A stretch of 64,000 nt of DNA from Ampelocalamus luodianensis (taxonomy: Eukaryota > Streptophyta > Magnoliopsida > Poales > Poaceae), in contig CM070617.1 in NCBI GenBank assembly GCA_036346255.1, positions 26,959,080 through 27,023,079 on the forward strand, in the 5' to 3' direction. Shown piece after piece: positions 46,883-57,366 of the stretch; positions within the stretch are counted from its first letter, which is position 1; each line of letters opens with the position of its first letter. The notes beneath the pieces were generated by a model. The model worked only from the letters and a program-made list of their open reading frames with translations. It did not search any database and was not told the DNA's origin. The position numbers were made by a program, and so were the translations under genes.

Positions 46883-47071
46883 ATGTCTGATAACCTCCGT
46901 CTCCGTGTCCTCGTAGTTTTCCTCGTCGTGCAGATGTGCCTGCTCGCGATGATGGCAGCATCGTGGACAGTGCAGGGCAGGCCTGTGACTGTGATGTCTC
47001 CGATGCCTGGATGCTGCCCTCGCTGGCCCGAATGCTGCCTGGCCACTGGCGCTGCGGTCGCCAAGCCCTGA
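46883..47071 (+). CDS. Small secreted double-CC peptide, copy F (62 aa)
   Basis: The only intact member of the array. Residues 7-26 form a hydrophobic signal core (LRVLVVFLVVQMCLLAMMAA), VQGRPV is at 30-35, CC at 44-45 and CC at 51-52 around PRWPE, with the tail LATGAAVAKP. The start at 46883 is chosen because it aligns with the other copies; an in-frame GTG four codons upstream is ignored. AATAAA is at 47265-47270. Five sister units with nearly identical flanks carry broken frames, so this copy is probably the retained or source gene. Expected location is the apoplast; the role is unknown. Confidence 0.7.
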   Translation: MSDNLRLRVLVVFLVVQMCLLAMMAASWTVQGRPVTVMSPMPGCCPRWPECCLATGAAVAKP

Positions 47072-48153
47072 CCCATGCATGGAGCACCGCTTTCCCGTGG
47101 CTTCCGTCGATCTCCTTCCGGTAATCCACTATCAGCAGTGTGACACAGCAAGCAAGCGTCTTTCACTTCGCGCCTCTTAAATGTCTCTGTAATATCATAC
47201 AGCCATGATCTGTTTCATGTACTATATTGTTATGTTCATCGTATTGTACTAAGTTACTTAAGCAAATAAAATGGAAGGAGGTTGCTTTCAAGCATCGCCA
47301 AGAGCTTCAGACTATGTACTCGACTACTACTTATGTTTATTCCAGTTTGCATAATGTTTTCTTTAAAGAAACAAGTCATCCTGTGAAACACGCGTGGTCT
47401 GCAGCAATTCTGAAGAGTTTTCAGGGGATATACACTGGATTCTCAGCTTGTTGTTTCTCATTAAGCTTTTGAATGTAAAAGTTTCTAGGGTCAGAAAACC
47501 AAAAAAAGTAAGAAGGAAGAACTTTTACGATACACCTATCCTATTACTACTACCTCACAATAGGTAAGAATGAAATGATCATCTATTACCATTCAAAGGC
47601 TATTACGGTCAATTATTACATAATAAAAGGAAACAAATAATGTTTTGGCACCTCTCATTGAAAACAAGAAAGTTAATAAGATAAATAATCTATTATAGAA
47701 TAAAAGCTCATGACAGCCATTTACAACTACTAGGAAAATAAATAAATATTCATGAAAGCTCATGACCAAGCCAACGTGCTAGGCATACACGTTCTAATTC
47801 TGCCCCTGGCTAGGAGTGGGGTTGTTGCCTTTTTTTTTGCACCTCAAAACTATGCATAATGACATAACATTTACGCGTATACGAATTGAGAAATGAATAA
47901 CCATGGTTCAAACCGACCATTTCAATCGCGCTAATTCTGCTATGTTGTTATGACATGCATTAACCATGTTTAATGCGGTTTCCAAAATGTATCCCGAGTG
48001 ATCATGGAGTTTCACACATTCAGCTAAACCCGTAGATAAACGTGACTGCCATGCGTCCAAGCTGTGTATATATAGGACTTTCTATCGCAAGGATAGGTGT
48101 GCAGTGAAAAAACTAGAGTGGTACATATTCTCGCCTTTGCCGTGATCGAGGTG

Positions 48154-48333
48154 ATGTCGATAACCTCCGCCTCCGTGTCCTCGTAGTTTTCCTCGTCGTG
48201 CGATGTGCTCGCCGCGCGATGATGGCGACATCGTGGGCGGTGCGAGGCGAGCTGTGATCGTGATGTCTCCGATGCACGATGCGCCTCGCCGCCCGAATCT
48301 TTCGCCATCGGCGCCGCGGTCGCCAAGCCACGA
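48154..48333 (+). pseudogene. Peptide copy G, heavily indel-scarred
   Basis: Aligns with copy F from the ATG, but a missing T at codon 2-3 shifts the frame at once and further one- to three-base gaps occur throughout. The normal stop reads CCACGACCC. Promoter, TATA, leader and 3' flank remain close to those of copy F. Confidence 0.8.
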
Positions 48334-49416
48334 CCCATGCATGGAGCACCGCTTTCCGTGGCTTCGCCGATCTCCTTCCGTAATCCACTATCGCCAGCAG
48401 TGACCACGGCAAGCAAGCGTCTTTCACTTCGCCTCTTAAATGTCTCGTAATATCATACGACCATGATCTGCTTCATGTACTATATTGTTATGTTCATCGT
48501 ATTGTACTAAGTTACTTAAGCAAATAAAATGGAAGGAGGTTGCTTTCAAGCATCGCCAAGAGCTTTAGACTATGTACTCGACTACTACTTATGTTTATTC
48601 CAGTTTGCATAATGTTTTCTTTATAGAAACAAGTCATCCTGTGAAACACGCGTGGTCTGCAACAATTCTGAAGAGTTTTCAGGGGATATACACTGGATTC
48701 TCAGCTTGTTGTTTCTCATTAAGCTTTTGAATGTAAAAGTTTCTAGGGTCAGAAAACCAAAAAAGTAAGAAGGAAGAACTTTTACGATACACCTATCCTA
48801 TTACTACTACCTCACAATAGGTAAGAATGAAATGATCATCTATTACCATTCAAAGGCTATTACGGTCAATTATTACATAATAAAAGGAAACAAATAATAT
48901 TTTGGCACCTCTCATTGAAAACATGAAAGTTAATAAGATAAATAATCTATTATATAATAAAAGCTCATGACAGCCATTTACAACTACTAGGAAAAAAATA
49001 AATATTCATGAAAGCTCATGACCAAGCCCACGTGCTAGGCATACACGTTCTAATTCTGCCCCTGGCTAGGAGTGGGGTTGTTGCTTTTTTTTTTGCACCT
49101 CAAAACTATGCATAATGACATAACATTTACGCGTATACGAATTGAGAAATGAATAACCATGGTTCAAACCGACCATTTCAATCGCGCTAATTCTGCTATG
49201 TTGTTATGACATGCATTAACCATGTTTAATGCGGTTTCCAAAATGTATCCCGGGGTGACTGCGGGAGTTTCCACACATTCCCAGCTAAACCCGTAGATAA
49301 ACGTGACTGCCATGCGTCCAAGCTGTGTATATATAGGACTTTCTATCGCAAGGGGATAGGTGTACAGTGAAAAAACTAGAGTGGTACATATTCTCGCCTT
49401 TGCCGTGATCGAGGTG

Positions 49417-49659
49417 ATGTCCGATAACCTCCGCCTCCGTGTCCTCGTAGTTTTCCTCGTCGTGCGTGATGTGCTCGCCGCGATGATGGCAAAGATCGTG
49501 GGCGGCAGCGAGGCGTGCCTGTGGATCGTGATGTCTCCGATGCTCGGATGCTGCCCTCGCCGCCCGAATCTTTGCCTGCCATCGGCGCTGCGGTCGCCAA
49601 GCCCTGACCCATGCATGGAGCACCGCTTTCCCGTGGCTTCCGTCGATCTCCTTCCGTAA
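49417..49659 (+). pseudogene. Peptide copy H, altered tail
   Basis: The signal segment is kept with changes (VVRDVLAAMMA), VQGRPV is replaced, one CC pair survives as GCCPRRPNLC, and the frame runs on to 80 codons through the normal stop site. It is the only broken copy in which part of the cysteine motif is still in frame. I consider it a pseudogene, but a divergent secreted product cannot be excluded. Confidence 0.65.
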
Positions 49660-50694
49660 TCCACTATCGCAGCAGTGACACGGCAAGCAGCGTCTTTCAC
49701 TTCGCGCTCTTAAATGTCTCGTAATATCATACACCATGATCTGCTTTCATGTACTATATTGTTATGTTCATCGTATTGTACTAAGTTACTTAAGCAAATA
49801 AAATGGAAGGAGGTTGCTTTCAAGCATCGCCAAGAGCTTCAGACTATGTACTCGACTACTACTTATGTTTATTCCAGTTTGCATAATGTTTTCTTTAAAG
49901 AAACAAGTCATCCTGTGAAACACGCGTGGTCTGCAGCAATTCTGAAGAGTTTTCAGGGGATATACACTGGATTCTCAGCTTGTTGTTTCTCATTAAGCTT
50001 TTGAATGTAAAAGTTTCTAGGGTCAGAAAACCAAAAAAAGTAAGAAGGAAGAACTTTTACGATACACCTATCCTATTACTACTACCTCACAATAGGTAAG
50101 AATGAAATGATCATCTATTACCATTCAAAGGCTATTACGGTCAATTATTACATAACAAAAGGAAACAAATAATATTTTGGCACCTCTCATTGAAAACAAG
50201 AAAGTTATTAAGATAAATAATCTATTATATAATAAAAGCTCATGACAGCCATTTACAACTACTAGGAAAATAAATAAATATTCATGAAAGCTCATGACCA
50301 AGCCAACGTGCTAGGCATACACGTTCTAATTCTGCCCCTGGCTAGGAGTGGGGTTGTTGCCTTTTTTTTTGCACCTCAAAACTATGCATAATGACATAAC
50401 ATTTACGCGTATACGAATTGAGAAATGAATAACCATGGTTCAAACCGACCATTTCAATCGCGCTAATTCTGCTATGTTGTTATGACATGCATTAACCATG
50501 TTTAATGCGGTTTCCAAAATGTATCCCGGAGTGACTGCGGGAGTTTCCACACATTCCCAGCTAAACCCGTAGATAAACGTGACTGCCATGCGTCCAAGCT
50601 GTGTATATATAGGACTTTCTATCGCAAGGGGATAGGTGTACAGTGAAAAAACTAGAGTGGTACATATTCTCGCCCCTTTGCCGTGATCGAGGTG

Positions 50695-50808
50695 ATGTCT
50701 GATAACCTCCGTCTCCGTGTCCTCGTAGTTTTCCTCGTCGTGCAGATGTGCCTGCTCGCGATGATGGCAGCATCGTGGGCGGTCGCGAGCGTGCTCTGTG
50801 GATCGTGA
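50695..50808 (+). pseudogene. Peptide copy I, truncated by frameshift
   Basis: Identical to copy F for 28 codons (through MMAASW), then indels shift the frame and TGA at 50806-50808 stops it after 37 residues. The out-of-frame tail continues to the normal stop position at 50879-50881. Only the signal peptide would be made. Confidence 0.85.
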
Positions 50809-51962
50809 TGTCTCCGATGCTCGGATGCTGCCTCGCCGCCCGAATCTTGCTCGCCATCGGCGCTGCGGTCGCCAAGCCCTGATCCATGCATGGAGCACCG
50901 CTTTCCCGTGGCTTCCGTCGATCTCCTTCCGGTAATCCACTATCAGCAGTGTGACACAGCAAGCAAGCGTCTTTCACTTCGCGCCTCTTAAATGTCTCTG
51001 TAATATCATACAGCCATGATCTGTTTCATGTACTATATTGTTATGTTCATCGTATTGTACTAAGTTACTTAAGCAAATAAAATGGAAGGAGGTTGCTTTC
51101 AAGCATCGCCAAGAGCTTGATCTATGTACTCGACTACTACTTATGTTTATTCCAGTTTGCATAATGTTTTCTTTAAAGAAACAAGTCATCCGTGAAACAC
51201 GCGTGGTGCAACAATTACAAGAGTTTTCAGGATATACACTGGATTCTCAGCTTGTTGTTTCTCATTAAGCTTTTGAATGTAAAAGTTTCTAGGGTCAGAA
51301 AACCAAAAAAAGTAAGAAGGAAGAACTTTTACGATACACCTATCCTATTACTACTACCTCACAATAGGTAAGAATGAAATGATCATCTATTACCATTCAA
51401 AGGCTATTACGGTCAATTATTACATAACAAAAGGAAACAAATAATATTTTGGCACCTCTCATTGAAAACAAGAAAGTTATTAAGATAAATAATCTATTAT
51501 ATAATAAAAGCTCATGACAGCCATTTACAACTACTAGGAAAATAAATAAATATTCATGAAAGCTCATGACCAAGCCCACGTGCTAGGCATACACGTTCTA
51601 ATTCTGCCCCTGGCTAGGAGTGGGGTTGTTGCCTTTTTTTTTTGCACCTCAAAACTATGCATAATGACATAATATTTACGCGTATACGAATTGAGAAATG
51701 AATAACCATGGTTCAAACCGACCATTTCAATCGCGCTAATTCTGCTATGTTGTTATGACATGCATTAACCATGTTTAATGCGGTTTCCAAAATGTATCCC
51801 GGAGTGACTGCGGGAGTTTCCACACATTCCTAGCTAAACCCGTAGATAAACGTGATTGCCATGCGTCCAAGCTGTGTATATATAGGACTTTCTATCGCAA
51901 GGGATAGGTGTACGTGAAAAACTAGAGTGGTACATATTCTCGCCTTTGCCGTGATCGAGGTG

Positions 51963-52199
51963 ATGTTTGATAACCTCTGCCTCCGTGTCCTCGTAGTTTT
52001 CCTCGCCGTGCGTGATGTGCTCGTCGCGATGATGGCAGATCGTGGGCGCAGCGTGGCGTGCCCGCGGATCGTGATGTCTCCGATGCTGGATGCTGCCTCG
52101 CCGCCCGAATCTTGCTCGCCATCGGCGCGCGATCGCCAAGCCCTGACCCATGCATGGAGCACCGCTTGCCCGTGGCTTCCGTCGATCTCCTTCCGGTAA
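51963..52199 (+). pseudogene. Peptide copy J, frameshifted
   Basis: Starts MFDNLCLRVLVVFLAVRDVL, then departs from the family after the signal core. No CC pair is in frame, and the ORF ends 78 residues from the start, past the normal stop site. The promoter and leader carry several single-base gaps relative to copy F. Confidence 0.75.
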
Positions 52200-53070
52200 T
52201 CCACTATCATCAGCGTGACACAGCAAGCAAGTGTCTTTCACTTCGCGCCTCTTAAATATCTCTATAATATCATACAGCCATGATCTGTTTCATGTACTAT
52301 ATTGTTATGTTCATCGTATTGTACTCAGTTACTTAAGCAAATAAAATGGAAGGAGGTTGCTTTCAAGCATCGCCAAGAGCTTCAGACTATGTACTCGACT
52401 ACTACTTATGTTTATTCCAGTTTGCATAATGTTTTATTTAAAGAAACAAGTGATCCCGTGAAACACGCGTGGTGTGCAGCAATTCTGAAGAGTTTTCAGG
52501 GGATATACGCTAGATTCTCAGCTTGTTGTTTCTCATTGAGCTTTTGAATGTAAAAGCTTCTAGGGTCAGAAAACCAAAAAAAGTAAGAAGGAAGAACTTT
52601 TACGATACACCTATCCTATTACTACTACCTCACAATAGGTAAGAATGAAATGATCATCTATTACCATTCAAAGGCTATTACGGTCAATTATTACATAATA
52701 AAAGGAAACAAATAATATTTTGGCACCGCTCATTGAAAACATGAAAGTTAATAAGATAAATAATCTATTATATAATAAAAGCTCATGACAACCATTTACA
52801 ACTACTAGGAAAAACGATAAATATTCTAGAAATTCTCACAAAAAATAAATAAAAACATCCAACTCTTAATCCGGTGGGCAAAACATCTAGTCCTTAATCT
52901 TCTGGGCCCTAATTAAAGCTGAGCTATAGTAACCATTGGATGTCACGTTAGTAATTAGAGATATATGTTACTTTATAATTTAAAAATATAAAAGGGATAA
53001 TTCTTTCTTGAAGAAAAAAAAAGCTATAAAAAAAGAACGTGTATGGCCAAGCCCACGTGCTAGGCAGCTA

Positions 53071-53302
53071 GCAGCTGCCCTTTCTTCATGGATGTCAATC
53101 ATGGACGACGTTGTTCATTGTTCATCGTTGTTCTCTCTCGGAGGTTAGAAATTACTATGCCATTGATTTTTTACGGATCCACGTTATAACGGTTTAGATT
53201 AATAAAATGTCTTAGAATCAGATATAAATACATCTCTCCTTCGCTACAGTCTATTACATTAAGAGCCTGAGTCTATCATCTTATTAAAGCAAAGTTAAAA
53301 TA
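53071..53302. other. Junction DNA between the array and the MULE
   Basis: About 230 bp of AT-rich DNA without a recognisable gene. It ends in the 10-bp MULE target site. Confidence 0.5.
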
Positions 53303-54475
53303 AATCACCACGGATTTTTTTTATAAATAATATATATTTTATTATAAATTACAAAATTATTCTTGCCTTTTTTTATTACAGGAATATACGTCAGTCGCCT
53401 AACGGTTGGGCGACAGGGTCCAGTCACCCAACGGTTGGGCGACTAGACCCTGTCGTCCAACCGTTAAGCGCCCATATTGCGCCGCCCAACCGTTGGGCAA
53501 TGAATGCGACGCCAACGGTTGGCGAGGCAGTGCCTCCATCGCCGAACCGTTGGGCGATCGGAGGGCTTTATATAGCTCGCGCGCTCCCCGTGACCCTACG
53601 CTGTTTCATGGGCAGTAAGAGAGAAAGAGGGAAAGAGGAGGAAGAAAGAAGAGAGAAAGAGGGAGAAAGAGGAGGAGAAGAAGACTTCTTTTGTGAGGTA
53701 AGTATTTTGATTTTGTAATGTATATTTTGTAGTAAGTAATTAGTTTATGTAGTTTGATTAGTAGTATCTGTAAGAGATTTTAGGTAGAGGAAAAATTAGG
53801 ATTTTAGGTAGAGGAAAAATTAGAAAACGAAACATAGTTAATTTGTATATAAGTAGTAGCGATCGATAGAAAAATAGTTGATGTAGTTAAAAATAGAAGT
53901 ATAAGTAACATCTGTAGGAAATTAGAGTTAGAGGGAAAAATTAGAAAATCGAAATGTTATTCAGTTTTACGTAAGTAGCAGCGATAGAAAACTGTAGTTA
54001 GAGACAAAACCGTAGTAGCGATCGATAGAAAAATAATTGATATTTATGAGAAATATTGAAGTTGTCTTGGTGCACGTGTGACCGACGACTATCATTGCAC
54101 AAATAATGCGTGACCGAACGCATGGAGACGATGAATTAGGTGTATGAACAAATTAGTAGACGTAAATTAGTATGAACAAATATTTCCGGAACGCCACTTG
54201 TAGCATTTCGGATTGCAAGTTAGCGTCAGAATTAGATGATGACTTTTATGGAATATTGAATCTATTTTTATGTTGATTCCGAATATACATTGCACGTTCA
54301 TTGTGGCCTCTGCCTTTGGGAATGAACGGGGTCTTCATCATGATGTAGTGTAGTTGTCGTCGATAGACGAAGAGCCTGACAAATGTAAAATACAATGTAG
54401 CAGTGCTTGCATGTCGTGCGTTATGATTCGACTAGTTGCAATATTAAAAATATTTGCAGACATATGCAGTAAGTC

Positions 54476-55433
54476 ATGCCTGTACCCACTACACTGAAAG
54501 TGCATTACGGTGTTGGCACCGTTCGTGAAGGTCCGTGCGGTGTTGACCTGAGTAGTTTTTCTCAAACCACTCGTACACCCGCATCGCGAGAATGCACAAA
54601 TTGCGATGTGATGTACTTGCTCACCCGTAGCTTCTTCCCGACCCCGAGGTGTGCGGCGTCTTCATACAAGGGCTTTGGAGCCGGTCTCCCACGGACATCG
54701 ATGGGAGTTGAGAACACTGATGCGCACCACCGTGTGGAAGGGCTTTATAGAAGGCTGTAGGCGGCGTGGATATGAGTGTGTAGTGCTTGTTCAACCATGC
54801 CAAAAAGAAGTTGTGCAGAGACCCGTCGGCGGATATCATCCTGGTGGTGGGAGCAGCTCGGGTGCTCGGCATGTTGGTGAAGAAGAGGAGGTGGAGGGCG
54901 GCGCTGGAAGGGTTCAAGGATGTCGCTGTGATGACCCCGACGCGGTACATACAGAAGAGGAAGATCGGTCACCGCATGGTGAGCCTACAGGACAGGCTGA
55001 TGAAGGAGAGCACATGGAGTACATATTGCGTCAAATGGATAGCGATGACCGGATGGCCTTGGCTGAAGAGGAAGCTCTACAGGAGGACGACGATGATAGT
55101 TCCGATGAGGACGAAGCTCCCATCTCCCAGGAATGGAATAGATTTGAGGTTGAGGGTGTAACTACGCATGACGAGCACGAATCACCGTGGGAGTACCATG
55201 CTAGTGAGGTTCGGTTGCATTCAATGTTTGCTGATAAGACATCCTTGCAGGATGTCATTAAGTTGTGGGCTATGTCCATGCAGCGAACGTTTCGGGTCAT
55301 CAAATCTAGCCAGGAGCAGTACACTGTGAAGTGCGAGCAATCCAGTTGTCCTTGGCGAGTTAACCCGACGACCCAGCTTTTTCTAAGGACATTACCAGAC
55401 GAGGTAGCTTTTCAGGACGATGTAACCCGATGA
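54476..55433 (+). pseudogene. mudrA-like transposase N-terminal region, broken
   Basis: The ATG at 54476 begins MPVPTTLKVHYGVGTVREGP, resembling the N terminus of plant MULE transposases. The coding then changes frame (near 54700) and the frame ending at 55433 holds an acidic stretch followed by HSMFADKTSLQDVIKLWAMS and YTVKCEQSSCPWRVN, the MuDR-type DNA-binding N-terminal domain with its Cys-x4-Cys-Pro-Trp motif. The catalytic DDE region and SWIM zinc finger are absent; the ORF instead runs into the tandem repeat at 55362-55710. It cannot encode an active transposase. Confidence 0.75.
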
Positions 55434-55710
55434 CCCAGCTTTTTCTGAGGACATGACCAGACGAGGTAGCTTTTCAGGACGATCTGACCCAACGAACCGG
55501 CTTTTTCTCAGGATATGACCAGAACATGACCAGACGAGGTAGCTTTTCAGGACGATGTAACCCGACGACCCAGCTTTTTCTGAGGACATGACCAGACGAT
55601 GTAGCTTTTCAGGACGATGTAACCCGACGACCCAGCTTTTTCTGAGGACATGACCAGACGATGTAGCTTTTCAGGACGATGTAACCCGACGACTCAGCTT
55701 TATCTGAGCC
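55362..55710 (+). repeat. Tandem repeat of about 62-65 bp inside the MULE
   Basis: Five to six units contain CCCGACGACCCAGCTTTTTC, then GAGGACATGACCAGACGA and GTAGCTTTTCAGGACGATGT. The first unit lies in the transposase frame and the last lies just before the TATA box of the second ORF, so the array replaces the rest of the transposase gene. Confidence 0.85.
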
Positions 55711-55735
55711 CGGCTACCACTTCGTCCGCTGCACC

Positions 55736-55743
55736 TATAAATA
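55736..55743 (+). promoter_or_regulatory. TATA box for the second MULE ORF
   Basis: TATAAATA, 57 bp before the ATG at 55793. The intervening leader is CA-rich and free of ATG, as in compact plant promoters. Confidence 0.55.
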
Positions 55744-55792
55744 CAGCGCAACTCATCCAACAACTCCACACCAGCACCACCAAGTAGAAAAC

Positions 55793-56551
55793 ATGGACAA
55801 GGAGAAGGAATGGGAGAAAATTCGCAAACTTCTGAAGGACTGGGTGTCTCCCCTTGAGACCGTCGCTCGCGACCATGCCGCTAGTCAGCAGCCTTTCACA
55901 CACCTAACTTTTCCAGAACTAGTGGATGTAAGGAAGCTGCCTCGTAGTACGCCCAATGATTCTGGGTCTAGCCGAGGCCCCCCACCAATGCCCGCGGAAC
56001 GCCCTCCGGAAGGGCCACCGAGAGGGGTGGCGCCACCCCTATGCTGGTGCCGGGACGCCTGTAAGTGCGTGAAATCAACCGATGAGTGGACCATTGGCCA
56101 GCGCTATTGGTGTTGCCCAAACTACGCCGCGGACTACAACGACAGGCAGTCGGTAATGAAACCGTATCTCGGGGTACAATGCTCTTTTTCCTTGCGTAAC
56201 GGCGTAACGAACTATCTTTACCCATTGCAGTCTCTGCCACCCCTATGCAACTTCCGCCAGTGGATCGACGACAAGATCCACCCCTACGACATGTGGTGGT
56301 TGCTGACACAGAAGAGTTGGGCCAGGGAGGACATCGAGACCCATGAAAGGCGCCTCAAAGAGGTGAAAGCTGAGCAGGCAGAGCAACGTAGGCTGGACAG
56401 GCAGCGCGAGGAGCAGGAGCGTGAGCATACCAAGCGACGGGAGGCCGAGAGGGAGCGGAAGAGGGCCATCGCGGCGAGAGCTAAGGCGCAAGGCGAGGAG
56501 TACAACGCCGAGCTAGGCAGCAAGGGCAAATGGCCCCGTTCCACTCAGTAG
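55793..56551 (+). CDS. MULE second ORF, GRF-like zinc finger and coiled coil (252 aa)
   Basis: An intact 252-residue frame. Residues 1-75 are polar, then a Pro-rich linker (PPPMPAERPPEGPPRG). A Cys cluster follows: LCWCRDACKCVKSTDEWTIG, then YWCCPNY and later PLCNFRQWIDD. This resembles a GRF-type zinc finger (C-x-C, then Gly-Arg/Gln-x-Tyr/Phe-Trp-x-Cys, then C-x-F-x-x-W), known for nucleic-acid binding. Residues from about 180 form a charged Glu/Arg/Gln-rich coiled coil, and the end is basic. The ATG at 55793 has its own TATA at 55736. It lies inside the MULE next to a broken transposase; retention of an open frame is notable. Function is unknown. Confidence 0.65.
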   Translation: MDKEKEWEKIRKLLKDWVSPLETVARDHAASQQPFTHLTFPELVDVRKLPRSTPNDSGSSRGPPPMPAERPPEGPPRGVAPPLCWCRDACKCVKSTDEWTIGQRYWCCPNYAADYNDRQSVMKPYLGVQCSFSLRNGVTNYLYPLQSLPPLCNFRQWIDDKIHPYDMWWLLTQKSWAREDIETHERRLKEVKAEQAEQRRLDRQREEQEREHTKRREAERERKRAIAARAKAQGEEYNAELGSKGKWPRSTQ

Positions 56552-57366
56552 TTCTACCCTATTGGTCCATCAGTAGTTCTACCCTACTCGTCCACATATC
56601 CCATGTATTTCTATTTCCCTAAAGGCATGTGTGTACCGTCCTCAGTTCGTTGTCCTGCGTGCCATGTAACCCCTGCTCGATGAAACGCTCGTTATTATTG
56701 TAATATCGCTTGCTTTGACGCATTTAATCATTAAAACCACAATCGCCCTCAAAAATTCTTGCAATATTCACCTTACTACAAAGAATACACGACATATTTT
56801 AAAAAATATTCAGATATACCCACCGCTTTTTCATTTTTCATGTTCCACTTAGCCAGTTTTTTATTTTCATAAAATTTAAACGGTATCAAATCTTTTGGAC
56901 TCGCAATAACACTTTGTCATCGTAGTATGTTCTTGTACTACGGTTAAATTTTGGAGAATAAGTCGACAACGTTTGAGGTACGAACGATTCGTAAACGGAA
57001 AGATAAGTGATATTGCGACTGGTACATCCATTGACGCTCAACTAGCGATAGGTTCCATATTTTTGTAATTTTTTTTAGCGACTATGTATATTTTGTAATT
57101 GATTCTTACAAAAAATATTATTTTCAAAAAACATCAAGGAGAGCCCTCGCCCATCGGTTGGGCATCGCCACCGTCGCTTAATGGTTATGGCAGATACGCT
57201 GATCGCTTCAATCGTTGGGCGATCGGGTCCCGCCGCCAACCGCTTTTGCGATTAGACCGCCGCCCAATCGTTAGGCGATCGCGATATTCTGTAATAAAAA
57301 AGGCAAGAATAAATTTGTAATTTATAATAAAATATAGATTATTTTTAAAAAAATTCAATCACCACG

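Larger units (their letters stand above)
44643..53070 (+). repeat. Tandem array of about 1.27-kb peptide-gene units
   Basis: Six head-to-tail units each hold a G-box-like site, TATA, leader, peptide ORF, AATAAA and a 3' flank. Start codons lie at 45623, 46883, 48154, 49417, 50695 and 51963, giving spacings of 1260, 1271, 1263, 1278 and 1268 bp. The array opens with a 3' flank lacking its gene (44643-45230) and closes with an upstream region lacking its gene (to about 53070). Upstream DNA of units F to J shares one deletion of about 190 bp that the first and last partial units do not have. Confidence 0.92.
53313..57356 (+). mobile_element. Mutator-like element (MULE), 4044 bp
   Basis: Terminal inverted repeats of about 100 bp start GATTTTTTTTATAAATAAT at the left and end ATTATTTTTAAAAAAATTC at the right; the inner parts (TTTATTATAAATTACAAA and the CTTGCC block) match closely. 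A perfect 10-bp duplication AATCACCACG flanks it (53303-53312 and 57357-57366). Subterminal arrays of CCAACGGTTGGGCGA in both orientations occur at 53390-53560 and 57140-57290. It carries a broken mudrA-like ORF and a second intact ORF. Confidence 0.9.

Noticed and set aside
8358..47071. Similarity of the CC-x5-CC spacing to animal venom-peptide cysteine frameworks
   Set aside because: Only the spacing is shared. Precursor layout, length of the mature part and taxon differ, so no homology or toxin role is claimed.
54787..55324. Alternative-frame ORFs over the mudrA remnant
   Set aside because: The recognisable MuDR N-terminal motifs are in the frames described; the others are shadows or reflect the frameshifts.
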